A stretch of 64,000 bases of DNA from Burkholderia sp. GAS332 (lineage in GTDB: Bacteria > Pseudomonadota > Gammaproteobacteria > Burkholderiales > Burkholderiaceae): NCBI GenBank assembly GCA_900142905.1, contig FSRV01000002.1:248001-312000 (forward strand), in the 5' to 3' direction. Each line of letters begins with the position of its first letter. Position 1 is the stretch's first letter. The notes beneath the pieces were generated by a model that worked only from the letters and a program-made list of their open reading frames with translations, was not told where the DNA came from and did not search any database. Below are positions 25,564 to 34,036 of this stretch, piece after piece. The position numbers were made by a program, and so were the translations under genes.

Positions 25564-26028
25564 ATGTCTGTCTATGTCCTGGCATTGCTAATCGGTGTAG
25601 TGGCCGGCCTGCGCGCGATGACCGCGCCCGCGGCCGTCAGTTGGGCGGCGCATCTGGGATGGTTGCCGCTGCAGGACACGCCACTGGCATTTCTCGGCGC
25701 TACGGTCACGCCGTACCTCTTCTCGGTACTGGCGATCGTCGAACTGATTACGGATCAACTGCCGACAACGCCTAGCCGTACCGTGCCGATGCAATTCGGC
25801 GCGCGTATCATCCTGGGCGGGTTGTGCGGCGCGGCGGTCGGGGCGGTGCATGGCGGTTTGCTGGGTGGTTTGATTGCCGGGGTCGTGGGCGCGGTGATCG
25901 GCACGTTGGGCGGCGCGAAGGTGAGAGGCGCGTTGGCGCGTGCGTTTGGCCGGGATTTGCCGGCGGCGTTGATCGAAGATGTAGTGGCGATCGTTGGGGC
26001 GGTGTTGATTGTGATGGCGTTGCGTTGA
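25564..26028 (+). CDS. DUF4126-type membrane protein
   Basis: The 154-residue product starts at ATG 25564 (MSVYVLALLIGVVAGLRAMTAPAAVSW). It has about four membrane segments, Gly- and Ala-rich, with a glycine-zipper-like GGLCGAAVGAVHGGLLGGLIAGVVGAVIG region cut by short loops. The pattern AGLRAMTAP and the late loop LITDQLPTTPSRT fit the DUF4126 family, which has no established function. An upstream extension of the frame to 25462 lacks a good start. Confidence 0.7.
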   Translation: MSVYVLALLIGVVAGLRAMTAPAAVSWAAHLGWLPLQDTPLAFLGATVTPYLFSVLAIVELITDQLPTTPSRTVPMQFGARIILGGLCGAAVGAVHGGLLGGLIAGVVGAVIGTLGGAKVRGALARAFGRDLPAALIEDVVAIVGAVLIVMALR

Positions 26029-26328
26029 GTCGAGTGAACTGCGCATTTGGCAAACGATGCGTCTTCGCGTACGATTCGTTTTGCCTAAGGGCCACGATAG
26101 ATACCTGACTAGCAGCAGACGGTCGGCTATCCGTGGACTTGGGCGTTTTCGTTTCTAGGCGCGTGCGATACGCGAGTCGGCGCGATGCGTTCGCCGCGCG
26201 CGTTTTGCCTTTGAGTCCCTGATTCCTGACCCTTTCGTCCTCGAAGGGTCTTCGGCGGGTATGACAGTCCCCCGTCATGGCGTAAAATTTCTGCTTCGAT
26301 ATGAAGCAATGCTTACCCACGCCAACCC
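26029..26328. other. Intergenic stretch with a hairpin
   Basis: There is no gene here. GACCCTT (26228-26234) and AAGGGTC (26244-26250) can pair across 9 bases, but no T-run follows on either strand. The promoter of the IclR gene is expected between about 26250 and 26328. Confidence 0.35.
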
Positions 26329-27093
26329 ATGCCAACGCCTGCGGACAAATCAAACTCAAAGGAAAGCGAGGGCGTTGCCGTCATCGATCGGGCTTGCGCG
26401 ATTCTGTTCGCCTTCAGGCCGGACGATGCCGCGCTCACACTCGCCGAACTGGCTGCGCGCACGGGGCTCTACAAGAGCACCTTATTGCGGCTCGCGGGCT
26501 CGCTGATCCAGCACCGCCTGCTGCTGCGTCTGGACGACGGTCGCTATCAACTCGGCTCCGCGACCTTCATGCTCGGCGCGCTGTACCAGCGCAGCCTGAA
26601 CCTCGGCGATATTGTGGTGCCGCTGATGCGCGAACTCGCGGAAACGAGCGGCGAAAGCGTGTCCTTCTATGTGCGCGACGAGGCGGTGCGTGTGTGTCTG
26701 CATCGCGTGGACTCGACGCATGCGGTGCGTTTTCACGTGCGCGAAGGTGACGTGCTGCCGTTGGAAAGCGGCTCGGGCGGCCGTGCGTTGCTGGCGTTCG
26801 GTGGCATGCCGGGCGCGCCGTACGAGAAGATTCGCGAGGATTTCTACTGCGTGTCGATCGGCGAGCGCGATCGCGAGACGGCCGGGGTCTCGATGCCGGT
26901 ATTCGGTGTGCGCCAGAGTCTGCGTGGCGTGGTGACGCTCGCGGGCCCAAGCTCGCGTATCGATCAGGCGTTCCTCGAACGCAATCTCGGTGCACTGTTC
27001 GATTGCGCCACCCGTGCTACGGATGCGTTAGGCGGCGACTCGCGCGCGATGCGCAACGCGCAGCGGCGCGCAGCCGAACTTCAAGGAAGGTGA
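26329..27093 (+). CDS. IclR-family transcriptional regulator
   Basis: The 254-residue product has a winged helix-turn-helix at about 15-75 (AVIDRACAILFAF, LTLAELAARTGLYKSTLLRLAGSLIQHRLL) and an IclR effector domain (SVSFYVRDEAVRVCLHRVDSTHAVRFHVREGDVLPL, SGSGGRALLAF, GVSMPVFG). It faces the citryl-CoA lyase operon and overlaps its 3' end by 13 bases. It probably controls that operon by sensing a small organic acid; this is inferred from position only. Confidence 0.88.
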   Translation: MPTPADKSNSKESEGVAVIDRACAILFAFRPDDAALTLAELAARTGLYKSTLLRLAGSLIQHRLLLRLDDGRYQLGSATFMLGALYQRSLNLGDIVVPLMRELAETSGESVSFYVRDEAVRVCLHRVDSTHAVRFHVREGDVLPLESGSGGRALLAFGGMPGAPYEKIREDFYCVSIGERDRETAGVSMPVFGVRQSLRGVVTLAGPSSRIDQAFLERNLGALFDCATRATDALGGDSRAMRNAQRRAAELQGR

Positions 27094-27905
27094 CGCTCGG
27101 GCTTGCCCGTGTAGGTGTAACTCATCTGGCGTGGCATCGGGCCTTTGTTGCGCTCGTTGCGTCCGCGTTGCTCCCATGCATGCGAGAGAATGCCGACCGC
27201 GCGTGACAGGCAGAAGACCCCGCGTGCCAGCTCCGGCGCAAAGCCGAGCTCGGCGTAGATCACGGCGGTTGCGCCGTCGATATTCATCGGCACGGGTTTG
27301 TTCTTGCGCTGCTTAAGCAATGCTTCGATTCCACGCGCGATAGCGGCGTATCGTCCGCTGATACTTTTCTGTTCGACGCTTTCGTCCACAAGCGAAAGAA
27401 GCCGGATGGCCCGCGGATCGACCGGATGAAAGCGGTGCCCGAAGCCGGGCAAATACTTGCCATGTTCGGCGGTAAAAGCATCGACACCTTGCTCGACGGC
27501 TTCTTCCAACGCAGCGCCTTTTGCCATGCGTTCGGCGACGGAGTCGTACAGTTCGACCGCCTGTTGACCGGCGCCGCCATGCACGTCATCTAAAGCATTG
27601 ATCGCTGAAGCCATCGCACCGTTCAACGGTAAACCGCAACTGGTCGCCATCCGCGAGATCGCAATCGACGGCGCATGCGGACCATGATCCACCGATGCCA
27701 CCAGCGCCGCCTCGAACAGCCGCGCTTGCGCGGCGTCAGGCAGTTCGCCGCGCAGCATGAGCCAGATCATCTGCGGGAAGCTGACGTTGCCGATCAACTC
27801 CTGAATCGGGAAACCGCGCACCTTGATCGAGCCGGGATGAATATCGATGATCGAGGTGCTCCAGTACTCGGCGGCGAGCTTGGCGGCGTCGAATGCTTGC
27901 GTCAT
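27081..27905 (-). CDS. Citryl-CoA lyase (citrate synthase-like)
   Basis: The 274-residue product belongs to the citrate synthase superfamily but is much shorter than the usual 430 residues, as expected of citryl-CoA lyases. Active-site sequences include LPLNGAMASAINALDDVHGGAG and LPGFGHRFHPVDPRAIRLL. It should cleave (3S)-citryl-CoA, or a related acyl-CoA, to acetyl-CoA and a 2-oxo acid. The start is 2 bases after the stop of the CoA-transferase gene, so the pair forms a CoA-activation and cleavage module, with the MFS gene upstream supplying substrate. Confidence 0.85.
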   Translation of the reverse strand: MTQAFDAAKLAAEYWSTSIIDIHPGSIKVRGFPIQELIGNVSFPQMIWLMLRGELPDAAQARLFEAALVASVDHGPHAPSIAISRMATSCGLPLNGAMASAINALDDVHGGAGQQAVELYDSVAERMAKGAALEEAVEQGVDAFTAEHGKYLPGFGHRFHPVDPRAIRLLSLVDESVEQKSISGRYAAIARGIEALLKQRKNKPVPMNIDGATAVIYAELGFAPELARGVFCLSRAVGILSHAWEQRGRNERNKGPMPRQMSYTYTGKPERHLP

Positions 27906-27907
27906 GT

Positions 27908-29107
27908 TCAGATCACTCCTTCGGAGCGTAGGTGGTCGATTTGCGCGTCGTCGTAACCGAGCGAGGCGAGATGCTCACGCGTGTGAGCCGATAGAACCGG
28001 TGCGGGTGTGGTCGGCGCCGTATCGGCATCGGACAGGCGAAAGCCCGCACGGGTCACGCGTTGCCGCTCGGCGGTGCCGTCGCCGGGAAACTCGCGGATG
28101 AACTCGCGCGATTCCAGATGCGGATGCGCGAGGATCTCCGGCACCGACATCACGCGCCCGGCCGGCACGCCCGCTTCGAAGAATTTCGCTTCCCAGTTCG
28201 TCGCGCTGTCGCTTGCCAGCGCCGCTTCGATTTCGGTCTTCAATGCGGCGCGATTCACTTTACGTGCGTTTCGCTCGGAAAAGCGCGCGTCGTCGAGCAG
28301 GTCGGCGCGCCCAATCAGATGACACAGGCTAGCGAACTGCTTGTTCTCGTTTGCGGCGATATTGAGCGGCCCGTCGGCCGTTTTGAATGTACCTGAAGGC
28401 GCGGCGGTGAAGTTTTCGTTGCCCATCGGCTCGGGCGTGACACCGGCGTTCAGGTAGTTCGACACGACCCAGCCCATCGTCGCCAGCGTGGCCTCCAGCA
28501 TCGAGACGTCGAGCATGCGGCCGTGTCCGCTTGCGCGGGCATCGACCAGCGCCGCGCAGATGCCGAACGCGGCCGTGAGACCGCCCACGGTGTCCGACAC
28601 CGGATAGCCGACGCGCAACGGGGCGCTGTCGGCATCGCCGGTCACGCTCATCACACCCGAGATACCCTGAATGATCTGATCGTAGGCGGGGCGTTTTGAA
28701 AACTCGCCGTCCATGCCGAACCCGGAGATCGCGCAATACACGAGCTTCGGATTCACCTCGCGCAGCGCGTCGAAATGGAGACCGAGCCGCGTCATCACAC
28801 CGGGCCGGAAATTTTCGACCAGCACGTCCGCGGTTTTGACGAGCTCGCGCAAAATAGCCTTGCCGCGCGGGTCCTTCAGATTGAGCGTGATCGACTGCTT
28901 GCCAGCATTCACCGCGACGAACGAGGCCCCCATGTTGCGCATCGACGCTTCCTTGTCGGCGCCCAAACGCCGCGCAAGATCGCCGCCTTCGGGGTGCTCG
29001 ACCTTGATCACGTCGGCGCCGAGCAGCGCCAGTTGATATGCGCAAAACGGCCCGGCGAGCACGTTCGATAAATCCAGTACCCGCACTCCAGCCAACGGTA
29101 GCGTCAT
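27908..29107 (-). CDS. CaiB/BaiF family CoA-transferase
   Basis: The 399-residue product (start ATG 29107, preceded by AAGAGG; a frame extension to 29140 would overlap the MFS gene) is a class III CoA-transferase. It has LAGVRVLDLSNVLAGPFCAYQLALLGADVIKVEHP, DVLVENFRPGVMTRLGL, the catalytic Asp in RPAYDQIIQGISG, and AAFGICAALVDARASGHGRMLDVSMLEA. It moves CoA between an acyl-CoA and a free acid. Between the MFS and citryl-CoA lyase genes, a C4-C6 dicarboxylate or hydroxy acid is the likely substrate. Confidence 0.9.
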   Translation of the reverse strand: MTLPLAGVRVLDLSNVLAGPFCAYQLALLGADVIKVEHPEGGDLARRLGADKEASMRNMGASFVAVNAGKQSITLNLKDPRGKAILRELVKTADVLVENFRPGVMTRLGLHFDALREVNPKLVYCAISGFGMDGEFSKRPAYDQIIQGISGVMSVTGDADSAPLRVGYPVSDTVGGLTAAFGICAALVDARASGHGRMLDVSMLEATLATMGWVVSNYLNAGVTPEPMGNENFTAAPSGTFKTADGPLNIAANENKQFASLCHLIGRADLLDDARFSERNARKVNRAALKTEIEAALASDSATNWEAKFFEAGVPAGRVMSVPEILAHPHLESREFIREFPGDGTAERQRVTRAGFRLSDADTAPTTPAPVLSAHTREHLASLGYDDAQIDHLRSEGVI

Positions 29108-29123
29108 CTTTGAAGCCTCTTGT

Positions 29124-30557
29124 TCAATGCGAAATTTCATCGAGATTGAGATTGTTGGTGCGTGGCCCGAAGATGCCGACCGCGCCCATCACCATCACCA
29201 TCGACACCGTGATCAACGCGAACACGCCCGGCACCTGGAAGTGGCGCAGCGCGAAGGCAATCATGAAGCCGGAAAACATCGCGGATAAACGCGACATCGA
29301 ATAAACGAAACCGACGGCGCGCGCCCGCAAACGGGTGGGGAAAAGTTCGGTCTGGTACGCGTGATAGCCCACCGACAGCAGCGTGCCGGATAGCGTGATC
29401 AGCACGCCGAGCGTCATCAGCATCGCGGGTGAGGTTTGCGTCGCGAACAGGCTGCCGAACACGGCGATACCGAGCGCCGACAACACGATCAACGTCTTAC
29501 GTTCGATGCGGTCCGCGATCGCCATGCCGATCAGCGGTCCGAATGGGTTTGAGATCGCGATGACGAACGAGTACAACAGGCTGTGTGTGATCGTCACGCC
29601 TTTGGAGACCAGCAGCGTCGGCACCCATGACGCGAAACCGTAGAAGCCGATCGCCTGGAACAGGTTGAACACCAGCATCGTGATGGCGCGTTTGCGATAC
29701 GGCGGCTGCCAGATTTCGCGGAAGGCCGCTTTGGTGGTGGCCGGTTCGACAGCCGGGACAGGGGCGGGCAATGGCTTGCCGTATTGCCGCGCGATTTTCG
29801 CTTCGAGTGCTTGGAGGACCTGTTCCGCTTCAGCGGCGCGGCCTTGCTGCGCGAGCCAGCGCGGGCTTTCCGGCACGCGCCGGCGAATGGCCCACACCAC
29901 GATCGCGCCGAGCGCGCCGATGATCACGACCCAGCGCCAGCCGTCGACGCCGAACGGTGTTTGCGGCACCAGCCACCACGCGAGCAAGGCGACCGACGGC
30001 ACGGCGGTGTACTGCACCAGATGAACGAAAGCGAAGGCGCGGCCACGCAGATGTTTCGGCACGAGTTCGCTGACGTAGGTGTCGATCGTCACCAGTTCGA
30101 CGCCCACGCCAATGCCCGCGATCAGGCGCCACACGTTGATGGCCGGCGCGCTGGTTTGCAGCGCCATGATCAGCGTCGCGGCGGAGTACCAGAGCAGCGA
30201 GACGGTAAACACGGTTTTGCGGCCATAGCGATCCGCCATGCCCGCGAAAAAGAACGTGCCGATGAAGAGTCCGGCGAACGATGCCGCCACGAAGGCGCCC
30301 AGCCCGGACACGCCGAAGAACGACGCGGTCGTTGTCGCATAGAGCCCGCTTTTGACGAGACCGGGGCCGACATAGGCCGTAAAAAACAGATCGTAGAACT
30401 CGAACCAGCCACCGATCGACAGCAGGAACACCAGCATCCATACCGTGCGCGTCGCGGGCAGACGGTCGATGCGCGCATTGATGCCGGGCGTGAGCCCCTG
30501 CGCACCGGCGCTTGAGTCGGGCGACGCGCCGGGCGTGTCGATCGGCAGGCTTGCCAT
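29124..30557 (-). CDS. MFS transporter (metabolite:H+ symporter type)
   Basis: The 477-residue product has 12 predicted membrane segments, with GWFEFYDLFFTAYVGPGL in the first, the MFS loop GMADRYGRKTVF between segments 2 and 3, and VTIDTYVSELVPKHLRGRAFA later. It resembles the sugar/organic acid MFS subgroup. It is the first gene of the minus-strand operon with the CoA-transferase and citryl-CoA lyase, so it probably imports their acid substrate. AGGAGG precedes the ATG at 30557. Confidence 0.88.
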   Translation of the reverse strand: MASLPIDTPGASPDSSAGAQGLTPGINARIDRLPATRTVWMLVFLLSIGGWFEFYDLFFTAYVGPGLVKSGLYATTTASFFGVSGLGAFVAASFAGLFIGTFFFAGMADRYGRKTVFTVSLLWYSAATLIMALQTSAPAINVWRLIAGIGVGVELVTIDTYVSELVPKHLRGRAFAFVHLVQYTAVPSVALLAWWLVPQTPFGVDGWRWVVIIGALGAIVVWAIRRRVPESPRWLAQQGRAAEAEQVLQALEAKIARQYGKPLPAPVPAVEPATTKAAFREIWQPPYRKRAITMLVFNLFQAIGFYGFASWVPTLLVSKGVTITHSLLYSFVIAISNPFGPLIGMAIADRIERKTLIVLSALGIAVFGSLFATQTSPAMLMTLGVLITLSGTLLSVGYHAYQTELFPTRLRARAVGFVYSMSRLSAMFSGFMIAFALRHFQVPGVFALITVSMVMVMGAVGIFGPRTNNLNLDEISH

Positions 30558-30681
30558 GAAATCCTCCTTTGAGTGTCTCTTGCTTAGGTCATTCTGTCTA
30601 ATAGAACGACGTTCTATTTAATCGATGCGCCGAGATTAGCCCATGTGGCGTCTGTCAGGAATTCGGGGTTTTACCTAGCCG

Positions 30682-31032
30682 TCAAACCGCCATTCGCTCC
30701 AGCATCTTGAGAAGGGTGTCGAATGAAAGCGGCTTGCGCACGTATTCGATGGTGGGATTCGGCTGCACGGGGATATCCGCGGCCGCGCTGCACAGGATGA
30801 TCGGAATGGCGCGCAGATCGGGGTCGTCATACAGCGCGGCGCACAGTTGCAGCCCCGACATGACCGGCATCATGCAGTCCGACACGATGATGTCGGGACG
30901 GGTCTTGCTGATCTGTTCAAGCGCGGCGCGCCCGTTGGATGCCGTCAGTACGGTATAACCATGCCGCTCCAGCAACAGTCGCCACACCGTGAGGATGTCG
31001 AACTCGTCGTCCACGACCAGGATGGTTTTCAT
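30682..31032 (-). CDS. Single-domain response regulator
   Basis: The 116-residue product is a CheY-like receiver: VVDDEFD (Asp9-Asp10 region), phospho-acceptor in IIVSDCMMP near residue 52 and Lys in YVRKPLSF near 99. It starts 6 bases after the stop of the KaiC-like gene, so the two are co-transcribed. No DNA-binding domain is present. It may pass phosphorylation signals to or from the KaiC-like ATPase. Confidence 0.87.
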   Translation of the reverse strand: MKTILVVDDEFDILTVWRLLLERHGYTVLTASNGRAALEQISKTRPDIIVSDCMMPVMSGLQLCAALYDDPDLRAIPIILCSAAADIPVQPNPTIEYVRKPLSFDTLLKMLERMAV

Positions 31033-31038
31033 GGCCGC

Positions 31039-32508
31039 CTACGTACTTCGTCGCGGCGTCAGCGTGGCCGACAGGCCTAGCGCAACGCTGGCAGGGTCGA
31101 CCGGGCTTTCGATGACGTCGAGGCCTTGCGACGAAATGACGAGCTCGCGCAGCGACGTGTCGTGCGCGCTTTCACGCTGCTTGACCACGGAAATCATGCG
31201 CCGCAGACCCGTTTCCGTTTCGGCGTAGCGCAGCAGCACGAGGTTTTCGGTCAACGCGGAGACTCGCACGCTCTTCGCGTGGCCGGGGGCGGCGTAAAGC
31301 GGCAGTTCTTCCGTCAGTATCGTGGTGACGCAGGCTTCCCGAAGCTGATGAAGCAGCGCATTCAGGAGCAGGCCGAAGCGTTCGGTTCGCAAGGCCGAGT
31401 CGCGAAAACCTTCCACGCCGTCGATGACGATGCGCGACGCACCGATCTTCTTGACCGTGGCCAGCGCAACGGCTGCGGTTTCGTCGACAGCAAGTTCGAT
31501 GGCGGGTTGCCATTGAATGACGAGGCGGCCGTCGTTGTACGCGTCGGTCAGCGCGATCGAGACGGCCTCGGCTTTGCCGATCAGGCGCTGCGGCCCTTCG
31601 TAAAAGCCCAGATACACGCAACGCTCGCCGCGCGCCACGCCGGCTGCGAGAAACTGCAGGCAAAGCAAGGTTTTGCCGACACCCGACTGCCCAACCAGCG
31701 TCGTCGTGGAGCCTTGAGAGAAACCGCCGCCAAGGAGGTTGTCGAGATGCGCAAGGCCGAAGCCGAGCCGCGTTTTCAGGTCGACCGGGCCCGGTTGCGG
31801 GGCGCATTGCGATTCCAGACGCGGGAACATCAGGAGCCCGCTTTCGGCGATACGAAAGAAATGCCTGCCCATCAGATGATTGCGCGCCCGCATCTTGTGC
31901 ACTTCGATTTCGCGCCCGCGGCGCATGCCGTCGTTATAGCTGTTCAGTTCGATCAGACCGTCGACCAGCGTGTGCTCGGGGTGCGGTTCATTGCCGGAGA
32001 GGGGCGCGAGCAACAGCGTAGTGCAATCCATTGTCGCGACCAGGGCGTTCAGTTCGTGGATGAACTTTGACAGCGACAACTCGGTTTCGCTGAATTCGCG
32101 GGCGCTGCGAAAGCCGTCGATGATCATGAGGCTCGGCCGATAGTCGGAAAGGCTCGACGCAATCAGCTTGAGGAAGCCGTCGAGACCGCCCTGCATCAGT
32201 TCGTGATAACCGGAGACAAACAGCATTTGCTGGGCGACGGCGGTTTCGTCGAAGAAGCTCAGGCCCTTGAGGTGCGCCAGCAGCTTGTCGTGCGACTCGG
32301 CGATCAAGGTCATGTAGAGCACCTTTTCGCCCTTGCTGACACGATGAAAACCAATCTGGCTCGACAGAATCGTTTTGCCCGCGCCGGCCATGCCTTCCAG
32401 CAGATAGACCCCGCCGCGGACCAGACCCCCGCCCAGGATCTCGTCGAGACCGGGGACACCCGTTTCCACGTTGGACCGGGAGGACGTCTGAGATTCGCGG
32501 ATAGTCAT
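31039..32508 (-). CDS. KaiC-like double-domain ATPase
   Basis: The 489-residue product (ATG 32508) has two RecA/KaiC domains: the first with TGVPGLDEILGGGLVRGG and GMAGAGKT, the second with FGLAHLDNLLGGGFSQGS and GQSGVGKT. Each has a Walker B-like strand (LMIIDGF; RIVIDGVEGF). This is the tandem layout of circadian KaiC, but there are no kaiA or kaiB genes nearby. In non-cyanobacterial genomes such proteins pair with histidine kinases or receivers; here a receiver gene follows after 6 bases. The role is probably signalling. A TTG at 32562 is an alternative start. Confidence 0.85.
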   Translation of the reverse strand: MTIRESQTSSRSNVETGVPGLDEILGGGLVRGGVYLLEGMAGAGKTILSSQIGFHRVSKGEKVLYMTLIAESHDKLLAHLKGLSFFDETAVAQQMLFVSGYHELMQGGLDGFLKLIASSLSDYRPSLMIIDGFRSAREFSETELSLSKFIHELNALVATMDCTTLLLAPLSGNEPHPEHTLVDGLIELNSYNDGMRRGREIEVHKMRARNHLMGRHFFRIAESGLLMFPRLESQCAPQPGPVDLKTRLGFGLAHLDNLLGGGFSQGSTTTLVGQSGVGKTLLCLQFLAAGVARGERCVYLGFYEGPQRLIGKAEAVSIALTDAYNDGRLVIQWQPAIELAVDETAAVALATVKKIGASRIVIDGVEGFRDSALRTERFGLLLNALLHQLREACVTTILTEELPLYAAPGHAKSVRVSALTENLVLLRYAETETGLRRMISVVKQRESAHDTSLRELVISSQGLDVIESPVDPASVALGLSATLTPRRST

Positions 32509-32826
32509 CGTCGATATGCCATTCAAGGTGCGGAGGAGCGACAGCTTGCAAATGGGAATCAAGCGGATCGGGTATCGCTCGATCTAAGCGTGCCAGCAAT
32601 TCGCGTTCCTGCTCGTGGGCGGCGCTACGGGCGTCGGCATTCGCTCAGGGGGGCGTGGCTGGGGCCGCGCCTCACCTGGTGAGCAGCATGCGGAATGCCT
32701 GCGCGCGGCGTGCGCAAGGGGCGCGGGACGGACGCGGCTTAGAGGGTGGTGCGGAGGGAGCGTGGTAGTGCTTTTTTCAAATCTATGCAACTAAGGGTGC
32801 ACGGCAGGAGAGGGGGCGCCCATTTC

Positions 32827-32860
32827 CCTCGCGCATGCAAAGTACTCATCATGCGCGAGG
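32827..32860. terminator. 11-base-pair inverted repeat after the shortened esterase gene
   Basis: CCTCGCGCATG (32827-32837) and CATGCGCGAGG (32850-32860) are exact complements with a 12-base loop. The repeat is 54 bases past the stop of the minus-strand esterase gene. It lacks a T-run on that strand, so it may be a weak terminator or a recombination scar. The rest of the 405-base gap 32509-32913 shows no credible gene. Confidence 0.4.
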
Positions 32861-32913
32861 ATGGCGTGTTTTATGCGGACCGGGCAATGACCCAGCAATG
32901 ACCCGGTTACGCC

Positions 32914-34026
32914 TTAGCTACACGCGAAACTGCTCGCGGCATTAACGTCTCCGCCTTGAAGGGCGGTACCGGCACTGTCGCGTGCGCCCGAGAAGACGTT
33001 GCCAATCGCGTCCTTCTGTGCGCTCGTCAGACACGTTCCGTCGCGCACGTTGTTCGTGCAGGTGGGCACGTCGGTCGCCAGGCTGAAATTTGCCTGGCAT
33101 GCCTTGATATCCTGAATCATGCCGTCGCTGGCACCGTCGAGCGCATCGCATTTGGCCAATATCTTCGACGCCACCATCTGACGCTCCGCCGCGGTAAAGC
33201 CGGTCGTGATGTCGGGCAGGCCGTTCGGGGTCGTGGCGGTCGCCACTTTGGCCAATTGCTGCGCGCTCCACATTTCGCCGATTGCTGCTTTTGGCAAGTG
33301 AAAGCCCGGGTCGCCGGCAATGATCCCGTCATACTCCGCTGAAGAGCGTGCCGCCGCGACCAGCGCGTGACGGCCACCATTTGAGCATCCGTCGAAGTAA
33401 CTGCGGTCCGGCCCCTTGCCGTAGGCGAGTTTGATCACCTGCTTGGCCATCGGCGTGAGTGCGGCGACCGCGTTGTAGCCATAGTCGAGACGCGCTTGCG
33501 GGTCGAGCCCGAACAGCGGATTCTGCGCCGCGCTGTGCCCCGCATCCGAACTGATCACCGCGAAGCCCATGTTGAGCGCGTCGTTGGTCGGGCCGCCGCC
33601 GCCGATTTCTCCGGTAGCGGTCACAACGTTGCCGTCGAGGCCGCCATTGGCCTGATAGAAGAAGCGCCCGTTCCATGCCAGCGGCAGACGCATCTCGAAG
33701 CCGATGGCATATGTTTTGCCGTCGACGCTGCTCACGCGCTGATTCATGCTGCCCTGGATCAGACAGTGTTCGGCGATTGGTTTGCCGGCCACGTTGAGTG
33801 TGCCGGCCGCCACGTCTGTCACCGAAGCGAAGACGGTGTTGGCGAACGTGAGTCTGGCGGCGAGCGCTGCGCAATTGCCGGCGAGTGTGCCCGGTGAGGC
33901 CGCGCTCAATTGTGGCAGGGCGTTAGCGCTCGTGCTGGTGTTGGCTGGGTCGCTGACGTTGCTGCCGCCGCACGCGGCGAGTATGAGTGCCGCAGCAGCA
34001 GCTGGCGCGATGGATGTGTGCCTCAT
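32914..34026 (-). CDS. Tannase/feruloyl esterase family protein, C-terminally truncated
   Basis: The 370-residue product has a lipoprotein-like signal (LILAACGG). The alpha/beta-hydrolase core is present up to the nucleophile elbow GCSNGGRHALVAAARSS, and part of the lid domain follows (DALDGASDGMIQDIKAC, CTSAQKDAIGNVFSGARDS). Family members usually have 500-600 residues, with the catalytic Asp and His in the C-terminal part, which is missing: the frame ends in an unrelated tail (GGDVNAASSFACS). It is therefore probably inactive, or a recent deletion product. It sits next to the porin and ferulate genes, where an esterase releasing hydroxycinnamates would be useful. Confidence 0.7.
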   Translation of the reverse strand: MRHTSIAPAAAAALILAACGGSNVSDPANTSTSANALPQLSAASPGTLAGNCAALAARLTFANTVFASVTDVAAGTLNVAGKPIAEHCLIQGSMNQRVSSVDGKTYAIGFEMRLPLAWNGRFFYQANGGLDGNVVTATGEIGGGGPTNDALNMGFAVISSDAGHSAAQNPLFGLDPQARLDYGYNAVAALTPMAKQVIKLAYGKGPDRSYFDGCSNGGRHALVAAARSSAEYDGIIAGDPGFHLPKAAIGEMWSAQQLAKVATATTPNGLPDITTGFTAAERQMVASKILAKCDALDGASDGMIQDIKACQANFSLATDVPTCTNNVRDGTCLTSAQKDAIGNVFSGARDSAGTALQGGDVNAASSFACS

Positions 34027-34036
34027 GCGGTGTCTC

